In this document: piece after piece, positions 36,601 through 49,612 of the stretch
How the letters are laid out: every line of letters starts with the position of its first letter
Position numbering within the stretch: the stretch's first letter is position 1
Notes under the pieces: model-generated
What the model saw: only the letters and a program-made list of their open reading frames with translations
Databases searched by the model: none
What the model was told of the DNA's origin: nothing
Program-made: the position numbers and the translations under genes
Assembly (NCBI GenBank): GCA_013399115.1
Contig: VXAA01007264.1
Span: forward strand, 294,344-358,343
Length of the DNA: 64,000 nt
Direction: 5' to 3'
Origin: Anseranas semipalmata
Taxonomy: Eukaryota; Chordata; Aves; Anseriformes; Anseranatidae

Positions 36601-39055
36601 AACGACTGGAAGCAAAGTGCTGCCTAGAGTAAGAACCAGGTATTTGGATAAGCATGGAAATGCACAGAGATGTGCATTCCTTAAATTAATGGGAAGACAT
36701 AATTCATTTAAAGTATGTTCTTGAAGGCATAAAGGCTTTTGATAAACATTAACTAGCACTCATTTCCTCCTAAATATGATTTTTACATGGGTAATTTTAG
36801 TCATTAAGTAAATTCTGCATGCTAAAACCCAAAGAATGCAGGTTTTTAAGTCATAGCTCGTGTGGTTTCTGAGAGTTGGCTTGGACACATGGGAGAAAGT
36901 TTTCCTTCCTTCTCTGATGTCTCTTTCTCTGAACTGCTGAAGGAAATACTTCCTTAGACACAGAACTGCATATTTCCCAGAAGATTTATCAACCTCTTTC
37001 TCTTTTCTGATGAGAGACACATAAATCAAGCTGTAGGAGAATGTGCACAGAATAAAAAGATAGACTGCATCTGTGCTGCTGCGGGCAGTAGCTGCCCTCT
37101 GTCCATCATCCCTTCCACAAAGGCTGCAGACAACAAGAGCCCACCGGGATAAAGGGGATGTAAAGTTTTGCAGCATCTTGCAGCAGAAACTCAGGGTCTC
37201 CAGGGAGCAGGGCTGAATGCATTCATGGCTTCTCTCTCTTCCTGAGCAGTTTGAAACCAGGCCTTTTGCTACACTTTCATGTGGCTACTATGTCTCTCAG
37301 CTCCCCGAGAATTTTCAAGAGTTCTTTTAACAGAAGCAGCTTTTCTCCTACTGTGTTTTGTAAATATTTCAGCAATTTATGCCTTAAGATTAATAGCCAT
37401 GGAATATTTATGCTTGCAAAACAAAACATTCATGCTAATGAGACAGAGTTTACACACTATCTTGATGACTACTAAATCTTTCCCTATTGTCTCTGTTGGG
37501 TACACCGCCTCTGAGTACATATACTGGCATAATTTTGTACTGTGGGGTGAGGAGGGAGTTATCTCCAGTTGCTTATAAGGCTCGTACCCCAGGAGTTAGA
37601 TTTATATTAATCCAACTATTTCTCTCCACCCTGTGGTTTCCACGTATACAGAGAGCTGATCTATCACTGCAAAGACATTCGTCCCACCTTTCCTTGCCCT
37701 TCTCTCCTTTCCTACTCACCCCATCCTGGAAGAGTATGAAACCAGCAAAACAAAGGTCATTTTAATCTGGGTTAATGAGGTAATCAGCTCATGAAAGGGC
37801 CAAAAAGCACCAGAGCTAGTGAAGGGATGTTGTAGGACTTGAGGAACAAGGATGGGAAAGATGTTTGTATCCACAGGAATATTTACTAGGAGAGTGAATG
37901 GTGGCAGTTCACTGACTCTGGGCATGATCTGATGTGCTATAGGAGTATGGAAAGTAGTTCTGACCCTATATGCAGCCAGGTGGTTGGAGCCTTAAATCTC
38001 CATCCACCGTGATTAAACCCATGATGAGTGTGAATATGTACATTATAGACAAGTATGTTTAAGTCTCTGAATCTCAGTCCCACCCCTAGTTTTTCAATGG
38101 CTGAAGAGAGGCAAGAGGTGTGGGGATTACAGCATCCAGGCAGGAGTGGAAGACCTGTTTCCAATTCCGTCCTGAGCCTGAGAGGTCTCACATCCAGGTT
38201 TGTGGCTCAGGGCAACTACTGGGTTGTAAGTAGGATCAGGAAAAGGACTTTTATCCACCATTTCAGCTGGAGCAAATGGCAATAGAAGAGCCATACAGAC
38301 AGCTGGGGAGGAAGCAGTTCTGCAGGAGCCCATGTCTGTAATCCAGTCTGTGTGTACATGTGTGTGTAATACCTGACAAGGTACCAGTTCGCATTCCTTG
38401 GGTTCTCCCTCCTTCACTTAGGGAGCTGCAGAGACTCCCAGTGTCAGAATTAATGAAAGCACATTGATTCCAACACAGAGAAACATGATAGTTGTCAATC
38501 ATTATATACCAGTCACCTGCTTTCTTCTGTTCTCTCCCTGTTTAACGATTTCTTTCATAGAGTCTCAAAGAGAAAAGAAATGGAAAAAGATTTAAAAAAC
38601 ACACTTTCAGACAATATTCATTGCCTGCATGCACATTTGTTGGTCCCTGGGAACAGCACGAAGTTACATGAGCTCAGTGTCTGGCTCACTGTGTATTTCA
38701 GGGTCTGAGTGGATGCTTATATCTTATAAAATCCAGTTCACAGGTATAAGCAGCTGTAGGATAGGATCCAGCTGTGATCTGGGCAGGAAGGACCACTTCC
38801 CTGTTCTGCAGTTGGAAACATGGTGTGGTGCTGTTAATCCTGCTGTTAATGCTCCTTATTATGTGCGGAATGAGGATGCTGACTTAATCTGTGCATATCT
38901 GGTAAGAGGGAAGAGGGACAGATCTATACCTGATCCCAAAGCTGCAGTGAAGAAAATCTGCCCCTTCAGTTTGACATTAAGCTCACTGTTGTAGGGTAAA
39001 ATAGCTTTTTCCTTAATCCTCTCCTTCCCAATCTGTTTTCCCCCTACATTAAGTG

Positions 39056-39079
39056 ATAATAATAATAATAATAATAATA
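39056..39079. repeat. (AAT)8 microsatellite
   Basis: Perfect trinucleotide run ending in atac. Confidence 0.97.
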
Positions 39080-39993
39080 CATCTGGGACTAATGGTGTCT
39101 TTGCAATCAATTTTAATTCATTTCTGCCAAGAGCAAAGAGAAAATATATTCAAATTCTTACATATCAGCTTGCTCTAATTTGTGGTCATGTCTTATTGCA
39201 ACAAATAAGATGTTCTGTTGATTTAAAAAAAAAAAAAAAAAAAAGCTTCTCCCTTGAGAAGGACCAGCCCTGGGTCACCTTGTGGGGGGGTACATCAACT
39301 TGTCTCCTAATGTGCCAGAGTTACAGTGTGTGGGCAGAATGAAGGGAATGCGTGACTGGGGGTTGCAGAATTTCAGGAAAACATCCCACCTAACAAAACT
39401 TGCCATAAAGCCTGAAGTGGGCATTGAAGGAACTAAATTTATAGGCATGGTCCAAAACTGATGTCGGCTTTCTCCAAGCTTGTATTACAGTGGTCAGGTG
39501 AAGTCTGAAAGCTTCACCTATCTCAGTGGGTATAAAATAGTGTTGCTGGAATGGAGCACACTGACCAAAAGCAGCTCCAGAGCTGCTTTTTACACCACCA
39601 GATGGAGAAATTGCATTGGAAAAAATTACATCCACAGCTGCTGAAGCTTTGGAAAATGAATTAATAATGACAAAATTGGAGATACGCTGATTTCTCGGAA
39701 AACATAAGTGCAACAATAAATCCCAGAGGCCAAATGAAGGATTTAAGACTGGAGGCTCAGACACCCAGGTATTAATGACAATATCTCTGCTTTTATTAGA
39801 TGGGCCTGATGGTGTGTGCATGACATGGATGATAAGGAGGAAACAAACTGAGATGCTACAGAGCCAGGATGAGGAAGGACTTGCAGGATCTCCTCATCAA
39901 CATATTCCATAGCTTTCCACTAGAGGGGACCTTGTTCTTCCTCTGTAATAGCTGGAGATAATTTTAAAGGCAGTTTGTGCTGGATGCATTTTG

Positions 39994-39995
<2 letters not shown>

Positions 39996-40033
<38 letters not shown>
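39996..40033. repeat. Poly(T) run of 38 bases
   Basis: Uninterrupted T homopolymer, the longest in the window. It could be the reverse complement of a retroposed poly(A) tail or a slippage product. No recognisable element borders it. Confidence 0.97.
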
Positions 40034-40034
<1 letters not shown>

Positions 40035-41205
40035 TGGTGTTAAATTGAGCCAGACTTTTGTTATATCTCTTCTTTGGTCTAATGAAGACTTTCATGACAT
40101 CTGTCCTGTCAGATAATTCATCTATGTGAGCAATCATCTTTTCACAGTATTATTCTTCCACTGGTTAATGGATGTGTCCATTGAAAGTAGCTTAAAATCC
40201 CAAGGACATCACTGATATAACAGCCATCAGGAAAATACTCATTGCCTTTGGTGGATGAAGCTTGAATTGGACTAGGCAGGTGTCCCCAAGGGGCTGCAGA
40301 AAGGATCATGAGTCAGGATAAGCAGGTCAACAGGAGGGGCTCGGAAGATGAAGTTTTTGAATTTCCTTCCTGGTTCATTTGTGAAAGAAGCCATGGACAA
40401 ACTACGGGCATTTCTTTCTTTCTCTCTCTCTCTTTTCCTCACTGGTTTTGCTTTTAGTGTCATCAATGAAAAGCAGTTATCAAGGAAAATGAATCAGTGA
40501 AAAGCCGAGAACAGGTGCTGTGCTGTTTTGCCAGGAGATAGTACACACAAGGTGAGTCTATTGCTAGGAAGTTTCATGACACCTTTTCACCACAATTGCA
40601 GTTTTCTCTGAAGGATGAAACCCTCTGGAGTAATTACAGCAGCTCCAGAGACTCTCAGGGAAAAAATAATGGTCTTTTCCTTCTCTCTTTGTGTACTTTC
40701 TTACACAATGGGACTCTGAACAAGAACTGCTTGCTTCTTATTGATTTCATAATACAGATTTAAGTATTAGCAGTGTCTTGACTCTGTCCTCAGAAGGGGA
40801 ACTCTCTGTGCCCATCTCCCTCCTGAGATGTATCAAGGAAGAAATCTGGATCACCAATGCTGTCCTGATCGCCTGATTAGACCCATGGAGAACAAATGAG
40901 GCCTTCCCTGGGACTGGGAGTTTCCTTCTGCCACCACCTGACTTGTGGAGTCCCAAACAGGAGGTAGAGCTGTTCAGACCATTGCTTTCTTCTTCTAGTG
41001 GTCAAAATGAATACATAAATAAATCAATGGATCTACCCCCAAAGATTTCCAGGACTGGAAATGGAGCTTTTCACCTGTTGGTCAGGTTGATCTTTATGTT
41101 ACAGGCATGGCTGACCATTTTCAAAGAGGTTGTATTTTATAGGCTTAAAGAAAAATATCACTTTCAGAAATAAAACTTCTCCTTTCCCTTTTTTTGTTTC
41201 CTTTT

Positions 41206-41210
<5 letters not shown>

Positions 41211-41254
<44 letters not shown>
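41211..41254. repeat. (GT)22 microsatellite
   Basis: Uninterrupted GT dinucleotide run of 44 bases after a T-rich stretch. Confidence 0.98.
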
Positions 41255-41255
<1 letters not shown>

Positions 41256-42452
41256 AGGAATTGGGGTGCTTTGAGCAAGTTCCTGCAAACACACCAGCCA
41301 ATTAACCACCCTCTGGAAGTATAACTCCAAACCCTTTAAGGTGTTTAAGAGGTGCATCAAACAATAACGATAAGAACGCAGGCTCTCTACTGCTCCTAAT
41401 TCCATATGGCATTTTGTTTGACACTCCCCTCATTTCCACACATAGAGCGAAAAATCTTTTATGGCCCCAATATTTTCTGGCTAAAGAAAATTTATCTTCA
41501 TTTGCTGAGTTCCTGATGTACTAAGTCCCTTCATGTGGACTCAGGCAAACTGAAAAGTGTCATACAGGGTAACTGGGGCACAAAAGGCAATCTGCTTAAT
41601 GTCACAAGCAAAATCTGGGACAATGGATGGGACCTGACCACTGATCTTGTGAAACAGGGCTTTGTGCATATGTCGTTCGTAAGACGCTCCAGGGACTTGC
41701 TCTATAATAACAGTGGTGAAGCCTCCCTGAACTTCACTATCTTCTCTTACCATAAAACTGCTGTCAGAACAGTTATTTGCAGGGAGGTCATAGGATACAA
41801 TAGAATTTCTCCTATTTAAGATGCAATAGAAATGCATGTTCACTTTCAAAATCTGCTGTTGAGAATCTGAAGAGGTGATACGGTGCTCTGGAGGAATTCA
41901 TTTTCCTTTAAGGAGAGTGAAGGGAAAATGGAAAAAAAAAAAGACAGAAACTTTTGTAATTTGCCTTTCTTTGGGCTGTTACTCACAGCTGTCTTGAGTC
42001 TGTGATTTTGGGAAACAGTCTCCTTTTACTTGGAGACTGGGAGAGTCCTCCAGAGAAGCATCACTGCATGCTTGACCTGTGCTTTTTGCTTTTCATGCTT
42101 AGATCTGTGCTGCCATCCAGGACAAGAGGCTAGGCTTCAGGCAGCTTTGGCTAGTCTAACAGTGGGAGGATGCTGGATTTTGGTGGCCTTTGGACAGACA
42201 ACGTATTCTTAAGTTCCTCTGTAACATGTCCTGCTTGCTGCCTATCTGCAGACATCCAGGGCCGTCATTTCCAAGCACTTTGGTGGCTGGTGCTGCTTTG
42301 CTGTCCTTCCAGAACTGAGACCTGTTTTAGTGTGATGCTATTTCTGCCACTCAAAGACCTCTTGCCATACCCTTGCATGAGGAAAGTCTGTCTGTGGCTG
42401 ACCAAATGAGCTCTGAACTGTTTGTTCCTCAGCATTAGGAGGGATAGCTTTG

Positions 42453-42493
42453 AAACAAACAAACAAACAAACAAACAAACAAACAAACAAAAC
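42453..42493. repeat. (AAAC)10 microsatellite
   Basis: Perfect tetranucleotide run followed by aacagaaagc. Confidence 0.97.
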
Positions 42494-43189
42494 AGAAAGC
42501 AGAAAGCCATCTCTCTGCTTTGCAGCAAGGGGCTGTCCCTTGCCATTTGGCTCTCCCACAGCACAAAGCGCTGCTCTCCCCCCATCCCAGCCTCAAACTG
42601 CTCAGTTCCCAAACCCAGGCACATCTTTTCCTTTGCTCAAGAGATAGGAAAGAGCTGATGGGGGGCTTTCTCCATAGGCAGTGCATTCAGAATACTGATT
42701 TAATGAGTTTATTTTACAGGCCTTCAAATATTCCCTGGCTCCATGCTATCACACAGTGGTGTATCTTACTGATGCCAATGCTTCCATATGGGGATTATGA
42801 TTTTTTAAAATTCATTTTAAACATCCCTGGAGACTTTATTAAGACTTCCTGTAAGACAACAGGGAGTCTAATACAGAAGGAAAGAAACAGGAACTTCGAA
42901 TTTCACCAGAACAGGGCTTGATTTTATAAATGAAACACACTCCTGCTCTCCTCCACCCAGTCCCCATCCCGTTTCCCCCCTCCCCAGCCCATAAAACAGA
43001 CCCTAGGATCAATGCCCCATGTGTATAGAAATAGAGACTAATCTTTTAGTTTCTGTGGCTTTCTGTCCGATGGGTCTCTGAGCTGGGAGAGGGACAGAAC
43101 TGCTGTGTAGGGCACAAGTCCCGTCCTGGCTGGAATGTGCTGTCAGGGGCAAGTGGCTGGGGACAGCAGACACATGGACAAGGAAGGGG

Positions 43190-43210
43190 NNNNNNNNNNN
43201 NNNNNNNNNN
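43190..43210. other. Assembly gap of 21 N in a G-run
   Basis: N run with gggg before and gggggg after it, so a G homopolymer or G-rich repeat is unresolved. Confidence 0.99.
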
Positions 43211-44516
43211 GGGGGGATGTTCACTGAGGGTCATTTGTGTTGGGTGCTTCTGGTTATTAATGAAAGGATTTAACACACATTTCCCCTTTCCATTTTCTGC
43301 CTTGGAGGCATGGAAATCTTGGCCCAGCTGACCCCCTGGGTGGTGACGTGGATGGGAAGGACAGAATCCAGGGAGATGCTGTCTGTAGCATTGCCATTGG
43401 GAAACCTCTCTCCTGGGGAACACAGACCATCAGCAACAGCAACCGCTTCATGAGGAGCGCCAGGTCCTTCTGAAATCCCATCTTCCCTGAGCGGGATCAG
43501 TTGCATGATGGATAAGCAAACTTCAGGCTACGTTGCCACTGAACTCCAAGGGACAGGAGAGGAAAGAATGGGTGCAAGGCAGCACGGACACTGCAGGGAC
43601 AGAGGCAAGTCGACCTCTTTGCTGGAAAGGTCTTTATCAGCCCATGCTGTTTTTTTTTTTTTTTAAGAGCTGGCTTTGAGGAAATGAGCTGAATGGGGAG
43701 GCTGTGAATATAGATTCCCAAAGGAAGGTGTGGAACATAGCAATACAGCTGGCAAACAAGCTCCCTTCCAAAAAGGCTTCCCTGAACTGTCGGCACCTGG
43801 GCCACAACTTGCTTTAGGTATAAGCAACATTCTGGGGCCCTATAATCTGGGGGCCCTGAAGGATGTGACCCATCCAGGCCCCCCTCCCTAACAGTGAATC
43901 AGCAGCTTGTGGTGGCTGTGCTGGACTGCGCACCCAAAAACACTGGAAGGGAGATGCCCAAGGCAGACATGGCATGGGGAGGGAGGCAGGACTTCGGTTT
44001 CGTGGGACTGGGAAGACGGTGAATGGAGGAGGAGCACGAGACTGGGCCTGGTTTGCTGAGGGAGGGTATGAGAGGAAACAGGGAGGCAGAGCTCAGGGGC
44101 CTTGTTTCAGTCAAGTTCAGGCGTGTTGTGATCAAGGAGGGAAAAACAAACAGGCTTTCAGATTTGGCTAAACAGCAGTAATTGTCTTTCATTTACACAG
44201 TAGAGGGTATCCACCTCAAAATCTGGTTTGGGATCCCGGTTATCTTAACTTGTCTCCTTCCTGAGGTGTGTATAATGAAGAAGGGACACCTGGTGAGACA
44301 GAGCTGTGTAGGATCAGGGTAGACCAGAACCTCCCACAGAGCTGAACAGCAACAGGAAGATAGCTAAAAATTCAGAGCTAGAGAAGGCAGAGCTGCCGCT
44401 TCATCTTCAAAAACAACAGTGGGCACTAGGCCAGACAGCTGGAAAAGGGCAAAGAAGTCAAGTGATCCAAGGAAGGAGATAACAAGCAGCCTGACACATA
44501 CGTGGAAAAAAATTCC

Positions 44517-44570
44517 CTTCAAAAAAAAAAAAATAATAAAAAGAAAAAGAAAAAAGAAAAAAAGTAAAAC
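44517..44570. repeat. A-rich low-complexity tract
   Basis: Runs of A broken by single G and T bases. Confidence 0.9.
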
Positions 44571-46976
44571 CCAGACATATGGTAATAGTAGAAGCGGGGA
44601 TGTACACATCCAGCAGAATGATTCTCACAGTCCAACTGTATGGCCATAACATAACTAAGCACAGTCCAATTTAGGACAGACACTTGTCAAGTCTGGACAC
44701 AAGCCCTGTTCTCACTGCACTCAGAGTAGACACCTGTACTGGGACAGAAATGAGCCAGCACACGTTCCTTGACCCAGCAGCCATCTGCCCCACCAGGGCG
44801 TACATCCACACAGCTGAAATCTGAAACAGTCTGGTTGCATCCAAATTGCGCAGTTGGAAAGATTCCTGGCTTGTGATAATGCCTGAACAATACCCAGGAA
44901 TTGTTTAGGAAAATATTAGCTAACCTGGGCCAAAACCATGCTAGAGACTGAGCTCAAAAATTAGCAATATAGGTGGTATTAGAACAATGTTTGGCCAATC
45001 TGCTGGTCTTGTTGAGTTCCTGGTATAAACACAGTTCCAGCAGCTTCTGATGGAAGTTGTAGATGATGGCAGGCCCCATATATGTGGGGTTGTCTCCTTT
45101 TGTGGGTTCATTATGTATGGTGTTCCCTGACTCTTTGGGGAAAAAAGCTTTGCTTTTTGTACAGTGCCTGTAAAACCACACCATTTCCCATAGAGCAATG
45201 TAACAACAGTCCTGCAGTTGCCTCAGATCTGTTCAGGTTTGCCATCACCTGTCAGGGGGTTGTCCATACTATGAACATCTGCCAAGCATAAATCAATGGC
45301 CTTGCTTTTTCCTCCTCCTTTTCTTTTCTTTAGAAAAATATCCTGGGCTTAATTCCCAAATTTCACTCAGTTGTGTGTCCAAGAGCTGCCCTATGTCCAA
45401 AGTCCTGTGAGATCTACACAATGGGTGACTTCTGATGCCCATAAAATTGATTCTCATAGGCCAGTGATGGCATCCTGAGACAATCAACTGTGTCACGGAG
45501 TCACCAAACAAAACAGATCCTCAAGATAAGAAGGGTACTCAGTTTTGTTTAAAATCTTCATCCATTTTTTTTTTCTAAACAGTTGGAAAAAAAATAAATA
45601 CATATCTTCTCTACAGCAATATATGTTGCTTTTTGAGAGCAGATAGGAAGTTATTTCAATGGTATGACTTCTTCCAGTCTGGTTGGAAAGAAACTTATTA
45701 GGAGATCCTGAGACCTCATGTCCTCTATTGGGAAATAGTGACTCAAGTATTTCCTTGATTGCTACAGAACAGACTGGTACCAGCCCTGTGTATTAGAAAA
45801 AATGTTTAAGACATTTCTGGAGCTGTTCCTGTATCAAAAAGCATTGCTTGCACTTTCAGAATATTATTTGTTTTGTTAGAAAGAAACAGAAAACTGCTGA
45901 GACTCTTCTTACCTTGATGCGAAAGACAGAGACATGAAAGATGGTGGGGACAACAGACCTTGAATAAAGTGCTGTGTTCTCCACTCTTGTGCAGATTTCA
46001 GCAGATATTTTGCGTACCAGCCTCAGGCACAATCCCGCAGACAGCAAAGATAGATAACTGTAGGGCATTCAGAGAATGTGGAAAGGTGGCCAATGTTTTG
46101 GCTTACCAGCACTCAAGGGCATGCTGCAATATGCTAGGAAGACCTGCAGAAAGAAGACACTTGGAAGCTGCTCTGCTGGAGTATATACCACGTCACTGAG
46201 ATGAACCAGGTCTATTGCCTTGCTGCTGCATTTCTAAGACTTGGTTTTACACCTAATGTTTGGGAAGTAGTTAAAAAATGCAGAAGGTGGGGAACATTTC
46301 ACTCTTCTCATTTCTAGAGATATGAAAGAGTGAGGCAGTTTATAACCTGTTTCCAAGGAAGCTAAATGTGGGATGTATAATTCAGAGAAATAAAAGAGGT
46401 AAATTTGCCAGAAGAACAACCTGGTGGCTAGTGAATGGAAGACTTTGTATTGGTGACACAACTGAGTTAATACCAACCTACCCTAGGTGGTCTTTATATA
46501 CATTTCCAGGTAAATCTAGTTAAACAGGCTACCTAGTAAAAAAAGACACATAATAACACTGGATTTTCCATGAATATATGTTCTCACATAATTCTGGCAC
46601 ATATGATACCTAGATGTTAATTAAAGATGAAACATTAGCTCAAGGACTGAATAGAAGCCAAGGATGAATATTGTGGAGCCATGCTGGAATAAAAGGTGGC
46701 TTTTTCTGTCCTTGGCTGGTTCAGACTTGACTTAACAGAAGACTAATACAGTCTGAGACAATTGACCTGGGCATTTAGCTACTGCTTGAAAGCTCCTGCA
46801 TTTACCAAAGACAACGGGATAAATCCCAAGTAACTAGACCAAGCTTTCAGAAGGTGAACTTCAGATTATTTTTTCAGGAAACCACTGTCCCCCTGCTCCC
46901 TGCAGAAGTCTCAAAAATGGGACCTCATTGTCCAGTATCAAGCTGTTACCGATGCCCTACATTTGCCAGAGTGAGT

Positions 46977-47028
46977 TGTTTGGTTGGTTTGGTTTGGTTT
47001 TGGTTTGGTTTTGCTGTTTGTTTGTTTC
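46977..47028. repeat. (GGTTT)n-like simple repeat
   Basis: Imperfect ggttt and gttt units in series. Confidence 0.88.
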
Positions 47029-48059
47029 CAGTTAGGACCCTTGCAAGACTGAAAGTGATTTGAGGAACACATTCCTCATGGAAAATCCTCAAGGGCAATC
47101 AATTGCTTGTCCATAGCAAAGGAGTAAGTAAAGTATCTGATATGATCCTTTCAGACCTCAACCCTCCTTTGCAGACTTGAAAAACTCAACCAAACCCACA
47201 AACTGGCAAGAATAAAGGATGTGTAACTTATGTAAGCACAGACCTGCTGTCTGTTGGGATTTTACCCATAAAAGAAACTGTAAAATTGCAATAGGATTTA
47301 GGATTTACACATCTAATAACTTAGGCATTGAATGTGAAAGAGAAAAATTGAATGCTCGAAAAATATTCTGTTTATTTCAGATTAACATGTTCTTTGTTGG
47401 GGGGGATCTGAGGAGCTTTTAATTACACATGTATAAGAAAGCCACCTAGCCTGTATAATTTGAAAAATAACCACCAGTGGAAATGAGACCTCTAAAATAC
47501 AGTTCTAGAAAAACAGACATATCACATCTTATCCAATAATACAGTTTAATTCTTTCAGCAACTTCTTAGCTAGTTTGCCAAATCAGATTGTCCCACTGGC
47601 CAAAAAAATCTCAGAAGGCTGCCAAATCTTTTCAGACAAATTCCACAAACTGAATATTTTTTCCTGTTATGTACTGGAAAGAGACAAACAGAAAGAAGAC
47701 TCCATTTTATTTTACTTACTGAGCATATATGCAACAGTTCAATCTGAGGACTTTAAGAGAAGCACTTAAGAGGCAAAGAAAGCTAATAGCTAAGAGGGAC
47801 TAAAGAGGATTTGGAGAAAATTAAACCCCTGTTTTATTTGGTTCTTTTACTTCTGTTCAACTTAAACACAGTTTTCCAAACACTGTTTCAACAGTCAAAA
47901 ATTTCTGAATAGCAAAGGAATGGTTGAATGAAACTCCTTTGTTGTACAGGAGAGGAAAATACGAAAAATGATGGGCAAGGGTTTAAGGAATGCTGAAACA
48001 TAGAAACCATTACTGAGAATATCTGGGAAGTTTGATATGTCCTACAGTATGTTTGGAGT

Positions 48060-48465
48060 CAGTAGTAAAGGCCAAAGAGGTCCAGACAGAGATGAAGAAA
48101 AGCATCAGAGATGTGGAAATAATGGCCTATAAAGGAAAATGAAACAAAGTTTTTATTATAGAGAAGGCCAAGGAAAAGCCTGGAAATAATTTTCAAAAAC
48201 CTTAAAGATCACTAAATAGATCAAAGAAGTACTGTGCTTTCCTGGTCCACTGTGATCAAAACAAGTAAAAGTAAACTTAGTTACAGACAGAGATATTTAG
48301 GGCAGATAGAACAGACTCTAAATGGCAAGAGTAATGAGAAATTGAAGTCTCCTTTATTTTAGGATTTTAAAAACATGCTAGATGCAAATCATGGTTGGTT
48401 TAGGTGGAGCTGATTCAATACTGTAGCGAGGACATGGAACTAGATGACCTCTTGAGTAGAAAGGT
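48060..48465 (+). mobile_element. Old, diverged CR1 3' portion
   Basis: The end reads gatggtt-like aatcatggttggtttagg and ggaactagatgacctcttga, close to the CR1 3' UTR phrase in which an Asp-Asp-Leu-like string precedes the terminus. The upstream part is A-rich and heavily decayed, so the 5' limit is uncertain. Confidence 0.62.
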
Positions 48466-48784
48466 AGTGGGTTTGCACACACAGGATGTGCCAGGTTGCC
48501 AGTTCAGGCTGGAATTCATGAGACCAGTTTAGATAATTAAAAATACACACATATCTGGGGACGTCCTTATTTCCTGGGACTTTTTGTTTGCAGAGCTCCT
48601 TACTCCATATTTCCAGGCCTTGTTCTTCCAAAATAAATATTAATTCAAATGGNTGACTTGAAATCTACCCAGTCTTCTTCTGTGTGGAGACAAATAACAA
48701 TGTCTTCCTTATGCAAGTGACCTGCCCTTCCAAAATTTAAGTGCATATTAAAAGACCTGAAGCACAGTTAGAAAAAAGCAGTGC

Positions 48785-48895
48785 AATGGTTGGAGTTTTA
48801 GCTCAAATCTTGGGATGAAGACCCTGTTCTGTCACATGCTTCATGCTGGGGCTTAGATAATTCATTTCTCCTCACTGTGCTCTGATCACTTGCTC
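48785..48895 (+). mobile_element. Possible MIR-like SINE fragment
   Basis: Phrases caatggttggagttttagct, gaccctgttctgtcac and ctggggcttagataattcat-ttctcctcactgtgct follow the order of a MIR core (tgccac ... ttgggcaagt ... tctctgtgcc). Weak but collinear. Confidence 0.38.
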
Positions 48896-49469
48896 TGTGG
48901 AGGGGGAAGGAAGAGCTCTGCCTTGTTTCATGAGACTGTGAGGAACAATACATTACGACTCAGGGATGCAGACCTGTTGGTAAATAGAGCAGAGAAACCC
49001 TCCAAAATATGGTTAAAGCTAAAGGGGTGGTACCATTGATTCTGACAGCCAGGAATTTGTTTACACAGTGATTTCAGGCAGCTTCCAGGCCAGCTTGAGT
49101 GCTGGGGAAAATTCACAGTGTAGACAAGACCTCATTGTCCTTTCTTTCCTAAAAATAACTCGCATTCTCCTGCTTCCCAGAAGTCAGTTTGCCTTAAAGC
49201 CATAAATATTGTGTTCTTGCTGAATCATTTCCCAACCCTCTTCATCAACACCTGTAAAGCCTGGTTTAGCGTGCCTTGTGTTGCCAAAGTTAAGAGGTCA
49301 AAAACCATTAGTCAGAACCGAACACCCCACCAGCCGGACCTGTAACCATGAGGTATATTCAGAAACATAAGTGTATGTGTACAAACACAAGTACATACAG
49401 TGTACCTGCATTTTTTACATCATCTGTGTTTCCTTATATCCACCTTAAATCTACCCTATTTCAGTATAA

Positions 49470-49612
49470 AAATGCTACCCCTCGTCCTGTCACTACATGC
49501 CCTGGTAAAAAATCTTTCTCCATCTTTCTTATAAGCCTTCTTTATATGTTGAAAGGCCACAATAGGGTCTCCCCTGAGCCTTCTCTTCTTCAGGCTAAAC
49601 GAGGACATGAGA
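49470..49612 (-). mobile_element. Internal CR1 fragment, antisense
   Basis: Read on the - strand this gives the CR1 stretch around ttagcctgaagaagagaagg followed by ctcaggggagaccc and then a transition matching the [12 protein letters not shown] region. It lacks the 3' tail, so it is a broken internal piece. Limits are approximate. Confidence 0.72.

Larger units (their letters stand above)
36600..48059. other. Downstream flank without a recognisable gene
   Basis: In human, TMIE is followed by ALS2CL on the opposite strand; no exon resembling it could be recognised on either strand here. The stretch holds microsatellites at 39056, 41211 and 42453, the poly(T) at 39996 and the G-flanked gap at 43190. 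The 143-codon frame at 39390-39821 (- strand) has no recognisable domain. Confidence 0.6.

Noticed and set aside
45905..46010. Exon-like segment on the - strand ending in a gtaaga donor (frame reading YSRSVVPTIFHVSVFRIK)
   Set aside because: The donor is reasonable, but no good acceptor or matching partner exon was seen and the protein is not recognised.
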